Positions 32,226 to 43,393 of a stretch of DNA of 64,000 bases are shown piece after piece. Made by a program: the position numbers and the translations under genes. The DNA comes from Musa acuminata AAA Group (taxonomy: Eukaryota > Streptophyta > Magnoliopsida > Zingiberales > Musaceae): positions 41,283,001 to 41,347,000 of the forward strand of contig NC_088355.1 in NCBI RefSeq assembly GCF_036884655.1. The letters are read 5' to 3'. Numbering within the stretch: the stretch's first letter is position 1; each line of letters starts with the position of its first letter. The notes under the pieces are model-generated. The model searched no databases, was not told the DNA's origin, and saw only the letters and a list, made by a program, of their open reading frames with translations.

Positions 32226-33035
32226 ATGGGCGTTCTGCGGCACCGGCGCCGCCGTCTCTCCGCTGCCATCGTCTTCTTCGTCCTTGCCGTAGCTCTCGGT
32301 GAGAGTACTGAGTACTGACCAAAGCCAACATCCCGTTTCCGCTCTCTGTTTCTAGTTTCTTCAACGATCTCTCTTTTCCTCTCTTTAGCTACGTCTCTGC
32401 TGAACTATGATGCCTTCAGCTCAAAAAAAATCCCACCTTGCATGCGTGTTCGTATTCTAGATCTCATCTTTCTTGCTTTCACCAGGTAGCCACTTCCTTC
32501 CGATCTTCTCGTGGTTCAAGGTTATCCATAATAGATCCTTCAGTGCTCTCAACAACTGACCCCTCTTTTATCTTCTTATTGCCTCCCAAAGGGGAGAAAA
32601 GATCAACCAGAAACCGACGCCGTAACCTTCATCACCAATCTTGCTTCTTCGTCACCAGAAGCCATTAGTGCTCTCTGAAAAATGTTCATGAAGTGCTCTA
32701 TCATCATAAAACCATTTCTATCCTTTTTCTGAAGTCATGTTAGCTCTATTAACCACTTGGTTCCCGTCTGATGTTGATTTATAGGGAGTGCATTGGTAGG
32801 AATTGCTCAGGAAGTGGGAGACACAGGGCTGAGGCCTTCGGAAAGAGAGAACTGGGTAGCTCGGAGGCGACTAGCCGGCCCTGGGTCGTCGCCGCCTACC
32901 TGCCGGGCTCGCTGCGGCCGGTGCTTCCCCTGCCGGCCGGTTCACGTGGCGATCCAGCCGGGCCGAAGCGTTCCACTCGAGTACTACCCGGAGGCATGGC
33001 GATGCGAGTGCGGCAGCAAGCTCTTCATGCCATGA
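32226..33035 (+). CDS. EPIDERMAL PATTERNING FACTOR-like secreted peptide (EPFL4/5/6 type)
   Basis: Cysteine-rich secreted peptides of this family are ligands of ERECTA-family receptor kinases, and the EPFL4-6 group promotes stem and inflorescence growth. Exons 32226-32298 and 32785-33035 (intron 486 bases, GT...AG, phase closes) encode 107 aa. Residues 1-10 are basic, then a hydrophobic core (AAIVFFVLAVAL, 13-24) forms a signal peptide. The mature C-terminal domain has six cysteines (64, 68, 71, 74, 98, 100) in the pattern CxxxCxxCxxC...CxC. Its diagnostic strings are GSSPPTC, CRPVHV, LEYYPEAWRC and the terminal GSKLFMP. Six rather than eight cysteines separates it from EPF1/EPF2. A basic RRR at 51-53 could be a processing site. 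The ATG gives the signal peptide directly; no in-frame ATG precedes it closely. Confidence 0.93.
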
Positions 33036-36029
33036 GAACCGAGGAGGAACGAAAACACAAAGAGTGGTGAGGGTAAATTTGCACAATTCTTAGATACGCC
33101 TGCAATATGAATTGGTTCAGCTTCGTCTTCGTTGTCGTCATCAACTCTTTCTCGTAAATGATAGTCAAAAGTCAAATTCGAGGAAGCAATTGAGGAGATT
33201 CTATTCGACTAGAGCGCGAGATGTAGCCGTGAAATAGCAATTAAATAGGCCTTGTTATCTTTAGCATATTATAGATGTCTTCTCCGCAACAAACGGCGTC
33301 CACAGCTCCTCATCTCTATTGATTTCGTTACTCTATAACATGCACGCATTGACCGAAGAAGAGAATCCAAATCGACCAATCCTGAGGACTTGGGGACACG
33401 TGTTTCTCATGAAGTGATCAAATAACATGGTATTGTTTTCCTCGTCAACAATAACTATTCGTGACTTTTAGTAGTGTCATAATTCATTACCATTAATTTG
33501 AATGTTAAAATTATTTTTTAATTTTTATTTTTATGTTTTCATTTGTAACATTGATATTATTAGAGTAAATAGATTATATATTTTACTTTCATAACGATAA
33601 CGATAGAGATGTGAATATATAACCCTCCGATGAGTTGTATATTATAGGAAGCCAAAAACAAACATGGAGTCTAGTCTAATAAAAAAAAAAGTCATGCTTG
33701 AGATAAACGAAGAAATGGATTAATAATTAGTTTAATTGTAAAGGAATGTCGTGATCTTAATAATTTTGTTGGGACTTAAAAATCCATATCATATTCACGA
33801 TGCATCAATTTCTTTAGGTTCGATAAATGGTTAGGTTGGTGACATTTTTAGCTTCGTGACGGTGAATGATTTGGAAGGCAAGAAGTAGCGATTCTAGTAA
33901 AAGAAAACTCAATTAAATGCATGATAACGATGAGATTTCTTAGACGGCCTCTAAGATTTTTTTATCAAGAAAAAAATAAAAATATTTAAATTAGCAAATT
34001 TATGAGGGTATTAATTGTTTTTTCTCATGTCCTTCAAATTCACAATTGGATCCGAATAATATTTTGATAGAATAAATATCGATGATGCTTAAGTCAACTT
34101 GACTTAGTTCAAGATTCTATATACAAAAAAGTTTGATATGACTAGAAAAAAAAAAGATTCTAAATAGTCACTTAAACTCAGGTGCAATTAGCCTACACAA
34201 AGATAAAGATCGAATAAGTTTCTCCGTATAGTTCTCTCGACACTAAGTCAGTAGCTAACAAAGGTGGACTAATTTTAGTAAATTATAATCGATATCAATT
34301 AATGTGCATAAGATAGCCTTTTATAACAAATGAGCGAATGAGAATATGAAATATTCTCTATCATGTCATTTTCAAAATATTTCTTGGATTGTTATTTTTA
34401 TTGATGGTCATATCCTCTCACTACTGACAGGATTATAACTTATTGAGCTACTATAAAACCAAATATTTCCATATCACTTTTAGTCTAAGTGAATTAAGTT
34501 TCCTCCCTAATTGGTAGCTCAAACACCTTCTCACATCTCTATCGATGGATAATTCACGAAATTAGAGTGGAAATTATATATATATATATATATATTAATC
34601 TGAATTATCCATAAATCTCAATGACCAATAATTGACAATTGATGTGAGAAAAAACTATAGAATACCCCGAATATCAGAGAAATATTTATTTTTATCAATT
34701 TTTCATTCAATTCATTTCAAATAAGTCATATGTTGTTCTAACTAATGAATAGAGTTGAGGTTATAGTTAAAAAAACCAATAGAAAACTGAAATAACTAGT
34801 TATAGTAAACATGAAAGAGCTAAATTAGATATGTTATTTTGCTACACATGTTGATAAAACACTTACCTAAGTTTCAATTCTTATAAAATACGATGGCAAG
34901 AAAAAAATCAATTGACAGAATATATATATGGTCTTTATGATTGTGATGGAGCTATCTAGGCTCAGTTTTATACTGTATGATTCTATCCATCTGATATTTG
35001 GTAGATTCTGATCATACTCTATTTTGTAGATCACAGATCGTTGGAGATTTACTTACGAGACAAACGTAGATGGGTGTCAATAGTTGATCCATAATACTCA
35101 TATAATGCTTAAAGAAGAGATTTTGAGTGAAGTAGAGGTGGAATCTCTCTTTCATGTTGGAGGAGTTCTCCCGAAAGGAGAATGAGAATAAGATCACATT
35201 CTTTATGGAGAATAGATAAAAAGTCAAAATCCCTTGGAAGAAGGAAAGAGATCTCATTTTGGAATTTGGGATAGAAACGAGTTTCTTTATAATTGATGTG
35301 CTCAAAATTAAAAGAATATAGATAAATTGTTGGTGATAAATGTAATCTTCTAATATCATGAATCAGACGACAAAATGACAATTAACATCTTCTAGTGCCA
35401 ATGACTAGATTGACATGATCTTAACATCATCTTTGACGACAGAGACATGTGGATTACAGAGATACCAATGCATCATGCTCTACGAACAAGTTAAAGTTGA
35501 GATGAATACATCATCATTTGACTACTCATCAAAAAGGAAAACATTTTTTTTTTCTTGCATCAGATTATTTTTTCTTGCCGAGGTAAACTACAAGATATAG
35601 GACACAAAATGACATCGGGTTCGACTTCACTTATATTATTTGAACGCAAGTAAAAAATCTATCGACAAAAGAAATTTCTTGATTTGCAATAATGTTGGTA
35701 AAGGTGCATGAAACAATGTGAGTGATGCTCTCGGCGATGCTACTTGTGCGTCTTCATCTCATCCGGACTATTCCAAAATTTTCTATTTCTCCCTTGCAAA
35801 ATATTGAGTGAATCATCATTTTGTATCATAAAAAGAACAAGTCCAGCTGTAATTAGGACTCATAGGAAAGAAAATAGATTTATGAAGAAATCAAATACAC
35901 ATTATTGAAAGAAAAAATAATTATCAAGAAATAAAAATCGGTCACCAAATAAATATGTAATTTTTTTTGGGGGGGTTCAACGATAATAACTACAAATAAA
36001 TGGAAGCTCATCTTGAAATCTAATTCATT
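33036..36029. other. AT-rich intergenic region, no gene seen
   Basis: 3' of the EPFL gene. Apart from the isolated inverted-arm fragment at about 33500-33625 and an AT run at about 34578-34595, nothing is recognised. Open frames at 35012-35381 are low-complexity and lack family character. Confidence 0.45.
33500..33625. repeat. Single-arm copy of the foldback element at 36-37.7 kb
   Basis: Starting 'gaatgttaaaatt', followed by 'tttatttttat.ttttcat' and 'gtaaatagatt', then 'ttcataa..atagagat', this segment parallels the right arm at about 37446-37570 in the same order. It is probably a solo arm or relic of a related element. Confidence 0.6.
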
Positions 36030-37670
36030 CAAAACTATTCAAATCTATATGGCTAATTACATATTACCCAATATAGTTAGCGACCTTTACCATTTCGATC
36101 TCTACATTTTAAAAAGTTATATTAATACTCGAAAGTGAAATATCCAAGTCTATTTACCCTAATGATGTCGATATTACTCACGAAAATATGAAAACAAATA
36201 ACAAAAAGATAATTTTAATGTTCCGTAGCAAATGGTGTTAGTGGTGGTAGATGACGACACCGATGTAGTTGCTTGGCCACTTTCGACAATGATAAGATCC
36301 GCTCTCACCATGATACCAATCGCCTCCATGAGGAGCATACTATCGACCTCATCGTCGCTTGCCCCGCGTTGCTTTGCATTTGCATCGACGTTGACATAGT
36401 TGTTGAGCAACACTATGTTGGTGTTCATGTAGATAGTAGTAGCCACGACGACATTTATAGCAACGATGGTAGCCACCTCACCGCTAACTCATTGGATAGA
36501 TCTCAGCCTTGACCTGAAGCTAGTGTTGTTAGAGATTTTGTTGCTCCCCCCATTGTCGTATCAATTTCGACACTACTTCTTACCGAGCAACCCTTTTACC
36601 GCTCTATATCTACGTCAGTGTGGAGGGACTTGAGGACGGTAGGGTGGAGGCCACAACATATGGCAGATGCTGAGGCAAGGGTTCTGCCTATGTCGTCGAT
36701 GACGAAGAGGAGGTAACGACGGTTGCAATGGATGAGGTAGAAGTGCCGGTGGAGGTAGAGGTTATATTCACCTCCACCATAGTGGCAAGGTTATGTTTAC
36801 CTCTACCATCGTTCTCCTCCTCATCTTCCTTTATCACTACCTCCTCTAGTGCTTCTACCTCATTTATCGTGGCCATTACTATCTCTTCTTTACCATTAAT
36901 GGCGTTAGTGGCACCCTCGCCTCCACGTCTACTATCTATTGTGGCCTCTCCCCTACCATCCTCGAGTCCCTCCATCTATCGGTGCAGACGTATATACCGA
37001 GCGTACGTCGCTCTACATCTACGTCGATGTTAATGCAAATGTCGAGTGACTTTTATGTCACTCATCAACTGTGCCGATGCCAACGCAGATGTAGAGTGAC
37101 AAAAGAGCCACTTTACGATATATGATGCTAGAATTGACGTGGCAGCGAGGAGAGCGATAGGAGCTTTGAGGTCAAGATTAGGATCCACCCAATAGATCAG
37201 CGGTGAGGCGGCTACCACCATCTGCATCAATGCCGATGCAGTTGCCTCTCGACAATTGTGCATGTCGACATAGATGTAAAGCGGTGCAAGGTGGTGATGA
37301 TGAGATCTGTGACGTGCTCCTCATGGAGGTGGGTGGCGTTGTGATGAGAGTTGACCTTATCATCATTGGAGGTGGCCAGATAATTACGTTGGCATCAACG
37401 CTAATGGCACCGTTGTTTACCACCAACGATGTCACGAGCCACTGAATGTTAAAATTTTTTTTACCATTTATTTTTATATTTTCATCGATAAAACTAACGT
37501 CGTCAAGGTAAATAGACTTAGAAGTTTCACCTTCATAATTATAGAGATATCAATATAATTTTTTTAAGAATAAGAATCGAAACACTAAACATAACTAACT
37601 ATATAAGATAATATATAATTATCTTAAATCTATAAATCAATTGACCACAAATAGAGTTATCAAATGAGCA
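36030..37670. mobile_element. Foldback (MULE-like) element with about 400-500-bp imperfect inverted arms
   Basis: The left arm (about 36030-36420) read in reverse complement matches the right arm (about 37230-37670) over several hundred bases. Shared blocks include 'tgctcctcatggagg' (36327-36341 inverted; 37315-37329), 'atggtgagagcggatcttatcat' against 'gtgatgagagttgaccttatcat', the 'gtaaatagactt' block, and 'taactatat...taatatgtaatta'. The central 800 bases hold trinucleotide-rich sequence (cctcc/accacc) without a credible transposase. Long inverted arms suggest a Mutator-like non-autonomous or foldback transposon. Outer ends and target duplication could not be fixed. Confidence 0.7.
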
Positions 37671-38716
37671 TAAACCCCTAAAATTAGAATAATCCAACAC
37701 GATGGGTCGGATTCATTTCAAGACGCGGGTCACATCACAACAATATTTCCCCCACCCTCTCTCTCTCTCTCTCTCTCTCTTTAGGCTCGCACCAATTCGA
37801 TTCCTCCTCCGGAGATTTCGACACTCTGCCTCTCTTTTCCTCCGAAATTGCCACAAATCCCATAAAACGTTGGGTCGACTGTGCGTCAGGGTTCCATTCC
37901 TCGTTGATTGTTCCTTGTGTCGACGAACAAGATGCTTTATTATTTGTGTGTGTGGGGCCCATCGTAAAGACGTGTATGAGACTTCATCTTGAGCATTCTA
38001 CTCTTTCATATACAAGTCTCATCCAACTTCCAACGAATCGAAGATTGATGTAACCATCACGGATTTGTAATTATCGACTCTAAATCTTGTGTAGATCCTT
38101 CTTGATTTCTATTTTCATGGAAATTATGTCATATAAATGCTCATTTTTAGTGAGTTAAATAATTTAAAGTAATAAGAAAATAATTTAAAAAAATAAAATA
38201 CGATTGTGAACTTAAAAATATTAATACTTATCTAATCATGTTGTTTACTTAATTACGATTAATACTCATTCTCGTTCGATGATTTATGAAGTGGTATCCC
38301 TTTGGATATGACTAATGATAAAACTATCCCTTTCTATCAATTTCATGATGCATCTCTTTGTTGCCGTGCCAAAGTATATTCCTACGCCACCGTAAGAATA
38401 TACGTTCCGTCGAAACGAACGCCTCTCTGCCCATCATCCGCCGTCCTCGCCATCCGCACGAATCACAAAGCGTCTCGCTGCTGCTAGAAGCAAACGGATT
38501 TAAACACTCCACTCTCTTCAACTTTTACTTAAAATGCTTCTCCGAAGTCGCCACGTGTCATCCACACTCGTCTCGAACATTCCTCCCTTCTCTCGCCCGC
38601 ACCCGTCCCCGACTGTCATTTAGCAAGCCCGCCCGCGAAGAAAGGAAGAAGCGCTTGCGGTATCCCTCGGAGAACAACTCGATCGCTTCGTCGTCGCTTG
38701 GTGGGTTCCGGAGAGA
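37671..38716. other. Upstream region of the LIFEGUARD gene; (CT)n at 37758-37781
   Basis: The CT microsatellite is perfect. The 38350-38716 part is GC-richer and should contain promoter and leader of the downstream gene; no clear TATA box was found close to the start. A GC-rich patch at 37700-37990 has no recognised gene. Confidence 0.45.
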
Positions 38717-39802
38717 ATGTGGGCGCGGCCGGGGTACTGGAAGGGTAGGGACGTGGAGGCGGCGGGGGCGCCGCCGCTGTATCCCATGATGCTGGAGCCG
38801 CCGCAGCTGCGGTGGGCCTTCATCCGCAAGATCTACACCATACTGGCCGTCCAGATGCTGCTCACCGTCGCCGTGGCCGCCGTCGTCGTCTCCGTTCCCC
38901 CCGTCTCCCGATTCTTCGTCTCCTCCGGCGCCGGCCTCGGCCTCTACATATTCCTCATCATCCTTCCCTTCATCGGTAGGTTTCCCTCTTCCCACCCACC
39001 TTCTATTTCTCCTTAATTTTGTTAATTTTACTTGCAAAAATAAGCAATAATCGCCTCGAAATTGCGGGATATGCTTCGAATTGTGGCAGTGTTGTGTCCC
39101 CTGTACTACTATTACCAGAAGCACCCCTTAAACTTCCTTCTCCTCGGCGTCTTCACGGTATCCATCAGCTTCGCAGTTGGACTGACGTGTGCCTTCACCA
39201 GCGGTAGTCTCACTCCTCACCCCTCCCTTCCTTTCCTTTATTCTTATTGGAAATCCTGCTTCATTTTAAGGGGGGAAGGAAAAAAAAAAAAAAAGTCATT
39301 TTTTTGCTGATGGCACACCGAAGAGATTAGACTTGGTTTCGAATTCGCTGCGCAGGGAAGGTGATTCTCGAATCAGTAATCCTCACGGCAGTCGTGGTGG
39401 TGAGCCTCACGCTCTACACCTTCTGGGCTGCTTCCAAAGGCCATGACTTCAGCTTCCTCGGCCCTTTCCTCTTCTCTGCCGTCATGATACTGATGGTGTT
39501 TGCTCTCATCCAGGTACTGTTGGCCGCCATTGCATACGTGACTACATGGAAAGTGAGCATTCTATGAGACTCATGTGATTGCATGGTGTCTTCAGGTGTT
39601 TTTTCCCATGGGAAGGATCTCTGCTATGATTTATGGAGCGCTAGCTGCGGTCATATTCTGCGGATACATAATCTACGATACCGATAACCTGATCAAACGC
39701 TACTCCTACGATGAATACATCTGGGCTGCCGTAGCACTGTATCTCGATATCACCAACCTTTTCCTCTCTTTGCTCACCCTATTTAGAGCATCCGAGGGAT
39801 GA
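38717..39802 (+). CDS. LIFEGUARD / BAX-inhibitor-1-like membrane protein
   Basis: Family members are multispanning membrane proteins of ER/Golgi or plasma membrane that restrain cell death and influence calcium release and pathogen susceptibility. Exons 38717-38975, 39090-39203, 39356-39513 and 39596-39802 join in phase to 245 aa, the normal LFG length. Seven hydrophobic segments are visible. The family signature is clear: LRWAFIRKIYTILAVQ near the N-terminus (about 30-45), KHPLNFLLLGVFTVSISF, and the C-terminal YDTDNLIKRYSYDEYIWAA and ALYLDITNLFLSLLTLF (about residues 200-240). The start is the first ATG of the frame. The acceptor of exon 2 (ttgtggcag|tg) was chosen because it gives VLCPLYYYYQKHPLN, matching the family. 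All introns are short, 80-152 bases. Confidence 0.93.
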
Positions 39803-41045
39803 GATGGAGGAGTTTGTGGGTCTTGCAAGGGTGTTTGCACCAAATCTCTCTATCTGTCTTGTCTGAGATAAATTTTATGATTGTTACATTAATCCGTTCA
39901 TAATTCTATGTTTTTTAGAAAATAAAATATTAGTGATAAATATGATATGAATAGGATTACTGAAAGGTAAGATATCGAACTCTCACGGTTATGAGCATGA
40001 TAGATTATTATTTTATACTCAAATTATTGTGAGAAGAAGTTTTAAGGATAATTATATATATCTTGAATAGGATTTGTAGTAAGTTAATTCTATAATTTTT
40101 TTTTAAGTTATAGATGGATAGAAAACTTAACTTAAGATATTTATATATTTAGAAATATCTTATATAGATAGGAATCATCAATTCATATGAAAAAAAATTA
40201 GATTTAAGGATTATTTTAGATAGTTTATTATTTATTCATAAAAATTCGAAAGGATACATATTTATTTGTCGAAATCATAGTATATGGATAATTAAATATG
40301 ATAATATAATTTTTTTAAAAAAAAATAATAAATCAGTGAGAGTGAAAATATTAAAATTTAATTTTGATATTCAAGAGATACAATTTTGATACTCTTTTAT
40401 CATTTGAGATATTGTTATTACTTAAATTATTAAAGATAAATAACAAAATAATATTATTGAATTCACATATAATATTGATATCACTGTTAATGATTTTGTA
40501 AAATAATCATAATCAACAGTTTTGATAATATCTCGAAGGGAAGAAGGCTTAACATTTCTAATCATTATATAATATATCTACACATAACATAGGAATTAAA
40601 AGGGTCTCTTATTATTTTTATAAGTTATTAAAAATAATTATTTTAAAAAGTGATATAATATAATAAAAGAAGAGTTAAAATCAATAATCATAATAGTTTT
40701 TGAAAACTTGTTGAATTATCTAATAATTATAAAAGTATCTGTTATATAAATATAATTCAATAAATAATATCGAATGACATGATAAAAAATTAACTCATTA
40801 TGATTTTGAGTTATATTATAAGAATGTAAAATGAAGTTTTCTAATTGAGAATATAGATTTATATTTGTTAATCAAAACGATTCACAAAGAAAATAAAAAT
40901 ATATAAAATTTGATATGCAAATTTAAAAAATCTATTTATCACCTTAAACAAGCCTCCATGGTATAAAGCTTCTTAATATCATTACATTTTTCATATTTAA
41001 ATAAAATATTATTAATTGATATTTATATATAAAGATCAATGAGAA
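39803..41045. other. AT-rich intergenic region, no gene seen
   Basis: Very AT-rich sequence after the LIFEGUARD stop, without coding potential. Its right part may belong to the upstream, unrecognisable portion of the Copia relic that follows. Confidence 0.5.
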
Positions 41046-42680
41046 AAAGTTTATTATATTAGTCTTATATATGGATAATATTTTATTTGTCAATAGTGAT
41101 CTTAGTTTATTATATTGAGCTTACAAATTTTTCATAAGGATTTTAAAATAGTTGATATCAATGATACATCTTATATTATTAGTATTGAGATATTTAAGAA
41201 TATATTTTAAGGATTATCAGGATTCTCTTAAAAAAGATAATTGATCGAGTCTCGGAGAGATTAAGTATAAAACTTTGTACAACAAATGATAAAAGTAAAA
41301 ATTTTTAATCAAAATAAATATTTTTTAATGACTTAGAAAAAATCAAATAAAGAAAAATATTTTATTTTTCTTTATCTATGCATCGTTGAAAGTTTATTGT
41401 ATGCTCAAACCTATGCCGGATCATATATCAATTTTACGGTTAAAATATTGGTTATATACTAGAGTTATCGGAGAATGAAAATACTAAAAGACTATAAAGA
41501 ATATAATAAGATATCTAAAGGTGACGAAGTATTATATCATCATATATATATATATATATATGAAATTAGATCAACTTGAAATGATAGTGTTTCAAGTGTT
41601 GATTCTATAAATTACCTCAATAATAGGTAGTCCACATTATGATTTATATTTATATCAATTGGAGAGATAATTTATAAGAAAAAATATAAAGTAATATATT
41701 ATTATGTTTTTAATTATAGAAGTTGATTTTATAAGAGGCTTTGATGCCATGAATCAAGTTTTATGATTATAAATTTTTAACTTAACTTAGTGTGATTAGA
41801 CTCAATTGTCAAATCATTGAAGATATTTTATGATATATCACATTAGTTTTTTTCTTTGAGAATGACAAATACTATTATAACTCTATGTATTGTAGTATAA
41901 AGTATATGATTAGAAAAAAGAGTCTAGAAATAACTAATATCAATTAATAACTTAAGTTTAACTATATTACTTGCTAATCCATTCATTTAGATTTATAGCC
42001 TAAAATATTTAAAAAAATATATGTTCTTATGATTGGATTTATGAGAAACCCATAAAACATATGGTAATACATATTTTAGTAGACATTATAATTGACATTC
42101 TTGCTAATGTATTTAAAATTATTATTTTTTATTATTCGATTCACATTTATGTAGATACATATTATGGTTAAATGTGATGATGTAATTATCTTGACAAGAT
42201 AAATTATATGGATCATTTTGGACTGTATAAAAAAAAGCTAATAGGGTTATAGTACATAGACGGAAGTATGACATTGATAACTTAACTCGTATTGCTAGTC
42301 AAATTTAATATAGTATTATTATATTTATTAGACTTATTGACATAGTTTTTTAATTCGTGCACATATAAATGATTTTTAAAATTTAAAATCTAATTAGATA
42401 AATTAATTTTAAATAAAATTTATTTTATTTATTTTACTAATTAATGGACTAAACGAGAGAGTGTTAGATTATATGATCCTATCTAATTAGAAAAGATATA
42501 TTATAGACATGATTGGATTCTGATTATGATTATCGGAGAAAGACGAGCCACATAAAAAAAAAATACACATCGTAAATTTAGATATATATTGTTATTTGAT
42601 TTCAGATTTTAACATTAAAAATTTTATAATATAATATAATATAATATTATGATTTTTATATTTATAAATTTTCTTTTGAC
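41046..42680 (+). mobile_element. Heavily decayed Ty1/Copia retrotransposon relic (RT-RNase H and 3' LTR)
   Basis: Through many stops and shifts, the plus strand keeps Copia landmarks in order. There is a reverse-transcriptase core, where YMDN replaces YVDD (41068-41079), followed by ILFVNSDLSLLY. A stretch resembling the RPD...GRY region comes next (about 41395-41480), then a 'RYLKVTKYY'-like segment (about 41500), and the RNase H remnant GFDAMNQVLW (about 41728-41757). An LTR-like section begins near 42462 (tgttagattatatgatcc) after a purine-rich stretch. C-to-T/G-to-A type decay has left the sequence extremely AT-rich. No product is possible. Confidence 0.75.
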
Positions 42681-42716
42681 ATCTTAATTATACTATGATC
42701 TAGACTACCCATCGTG

Positions 42717-42864
42717 ATTGAGATGCCATACCAAACAATAAAACATATTGAGATGCCATACCAAACAATAAAACAAGACTTCTGTGGATATATACCTGCC
42801 GTGAGTCATCCATCAGACAAAGACTTCTGTGGATATATACCTGCCGTCAGAGTCATCCATCAGA
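42717..42864. repeat. Two adjacent short tandem duplications (30 bp and 45 bp units)
   Basis: The block attgagatgccataccaaac... occurs at 42717 and 42747 (period 30). Directly after it, the block aagacttctgtggatatata... occurs at 42775 and 42820 (period 45; the second copy has an extra 'cag'). Copies are almost identical, so the events are recent. Confidence 0.95.
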
Positions 42865-43393
42865 GCAATGATCCTTTCTAACTCTAAAGCCTATCTAATT
42901 ATTTCATATTTATGTTAATTTAATGAATTGACATTAATATGCATTCCGAACATGTGAAGTTCGAAAGAAACTAAAAAAACTCAGTTCACTTTCTTTCCTT
43001 TCCTGGCAGCACGTCTCACACGGTTAAAGACGGAGAGTCAAATCAAATATTCAAAAAAGAAAAATCAGAGATTAATAATAATAAAATATAGCAAAAAACA
43101 ATATAAAATTAATATAATTTGATAAATATTTCTCTATATCCATGAATAAGATGCTTGAGTTGTCTTATTGAAACACATCAAACACCAAATACATTCCCGT
43201 CGCCAAGAGAAACCGAAAGCATTCTTAAATATTCCTTAGGTCACTTTTCACGATCAGATTGGGTGGCCGAGACTTAATTGACATTTATTTGATACAACAA
43301 TGATTGGACATTGTAGAATTAGAGAGACCACATGAAATTTATTTGACAGATCGGATGATAACGGAAGCTTCGGCTCACGACTAGGTCAAACTT
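42865..43393. other. Intergenic, 3' flank of the UGT gene, no gene seen
   Basis: AT-rich, with a tract of A/T around 43040-43140. It probably contains the 3' UTR of the minus-strand UGT in its right part. Confidence 0.5.

Noticed and set aside
36688..36975. Glu/Ser/Thr-rich 95-codon frame in the foldback core
   Set aside because: Trinucleotide-repeat DNA inside a transposon-like palindrome; open on both strands and without a transposase signature.
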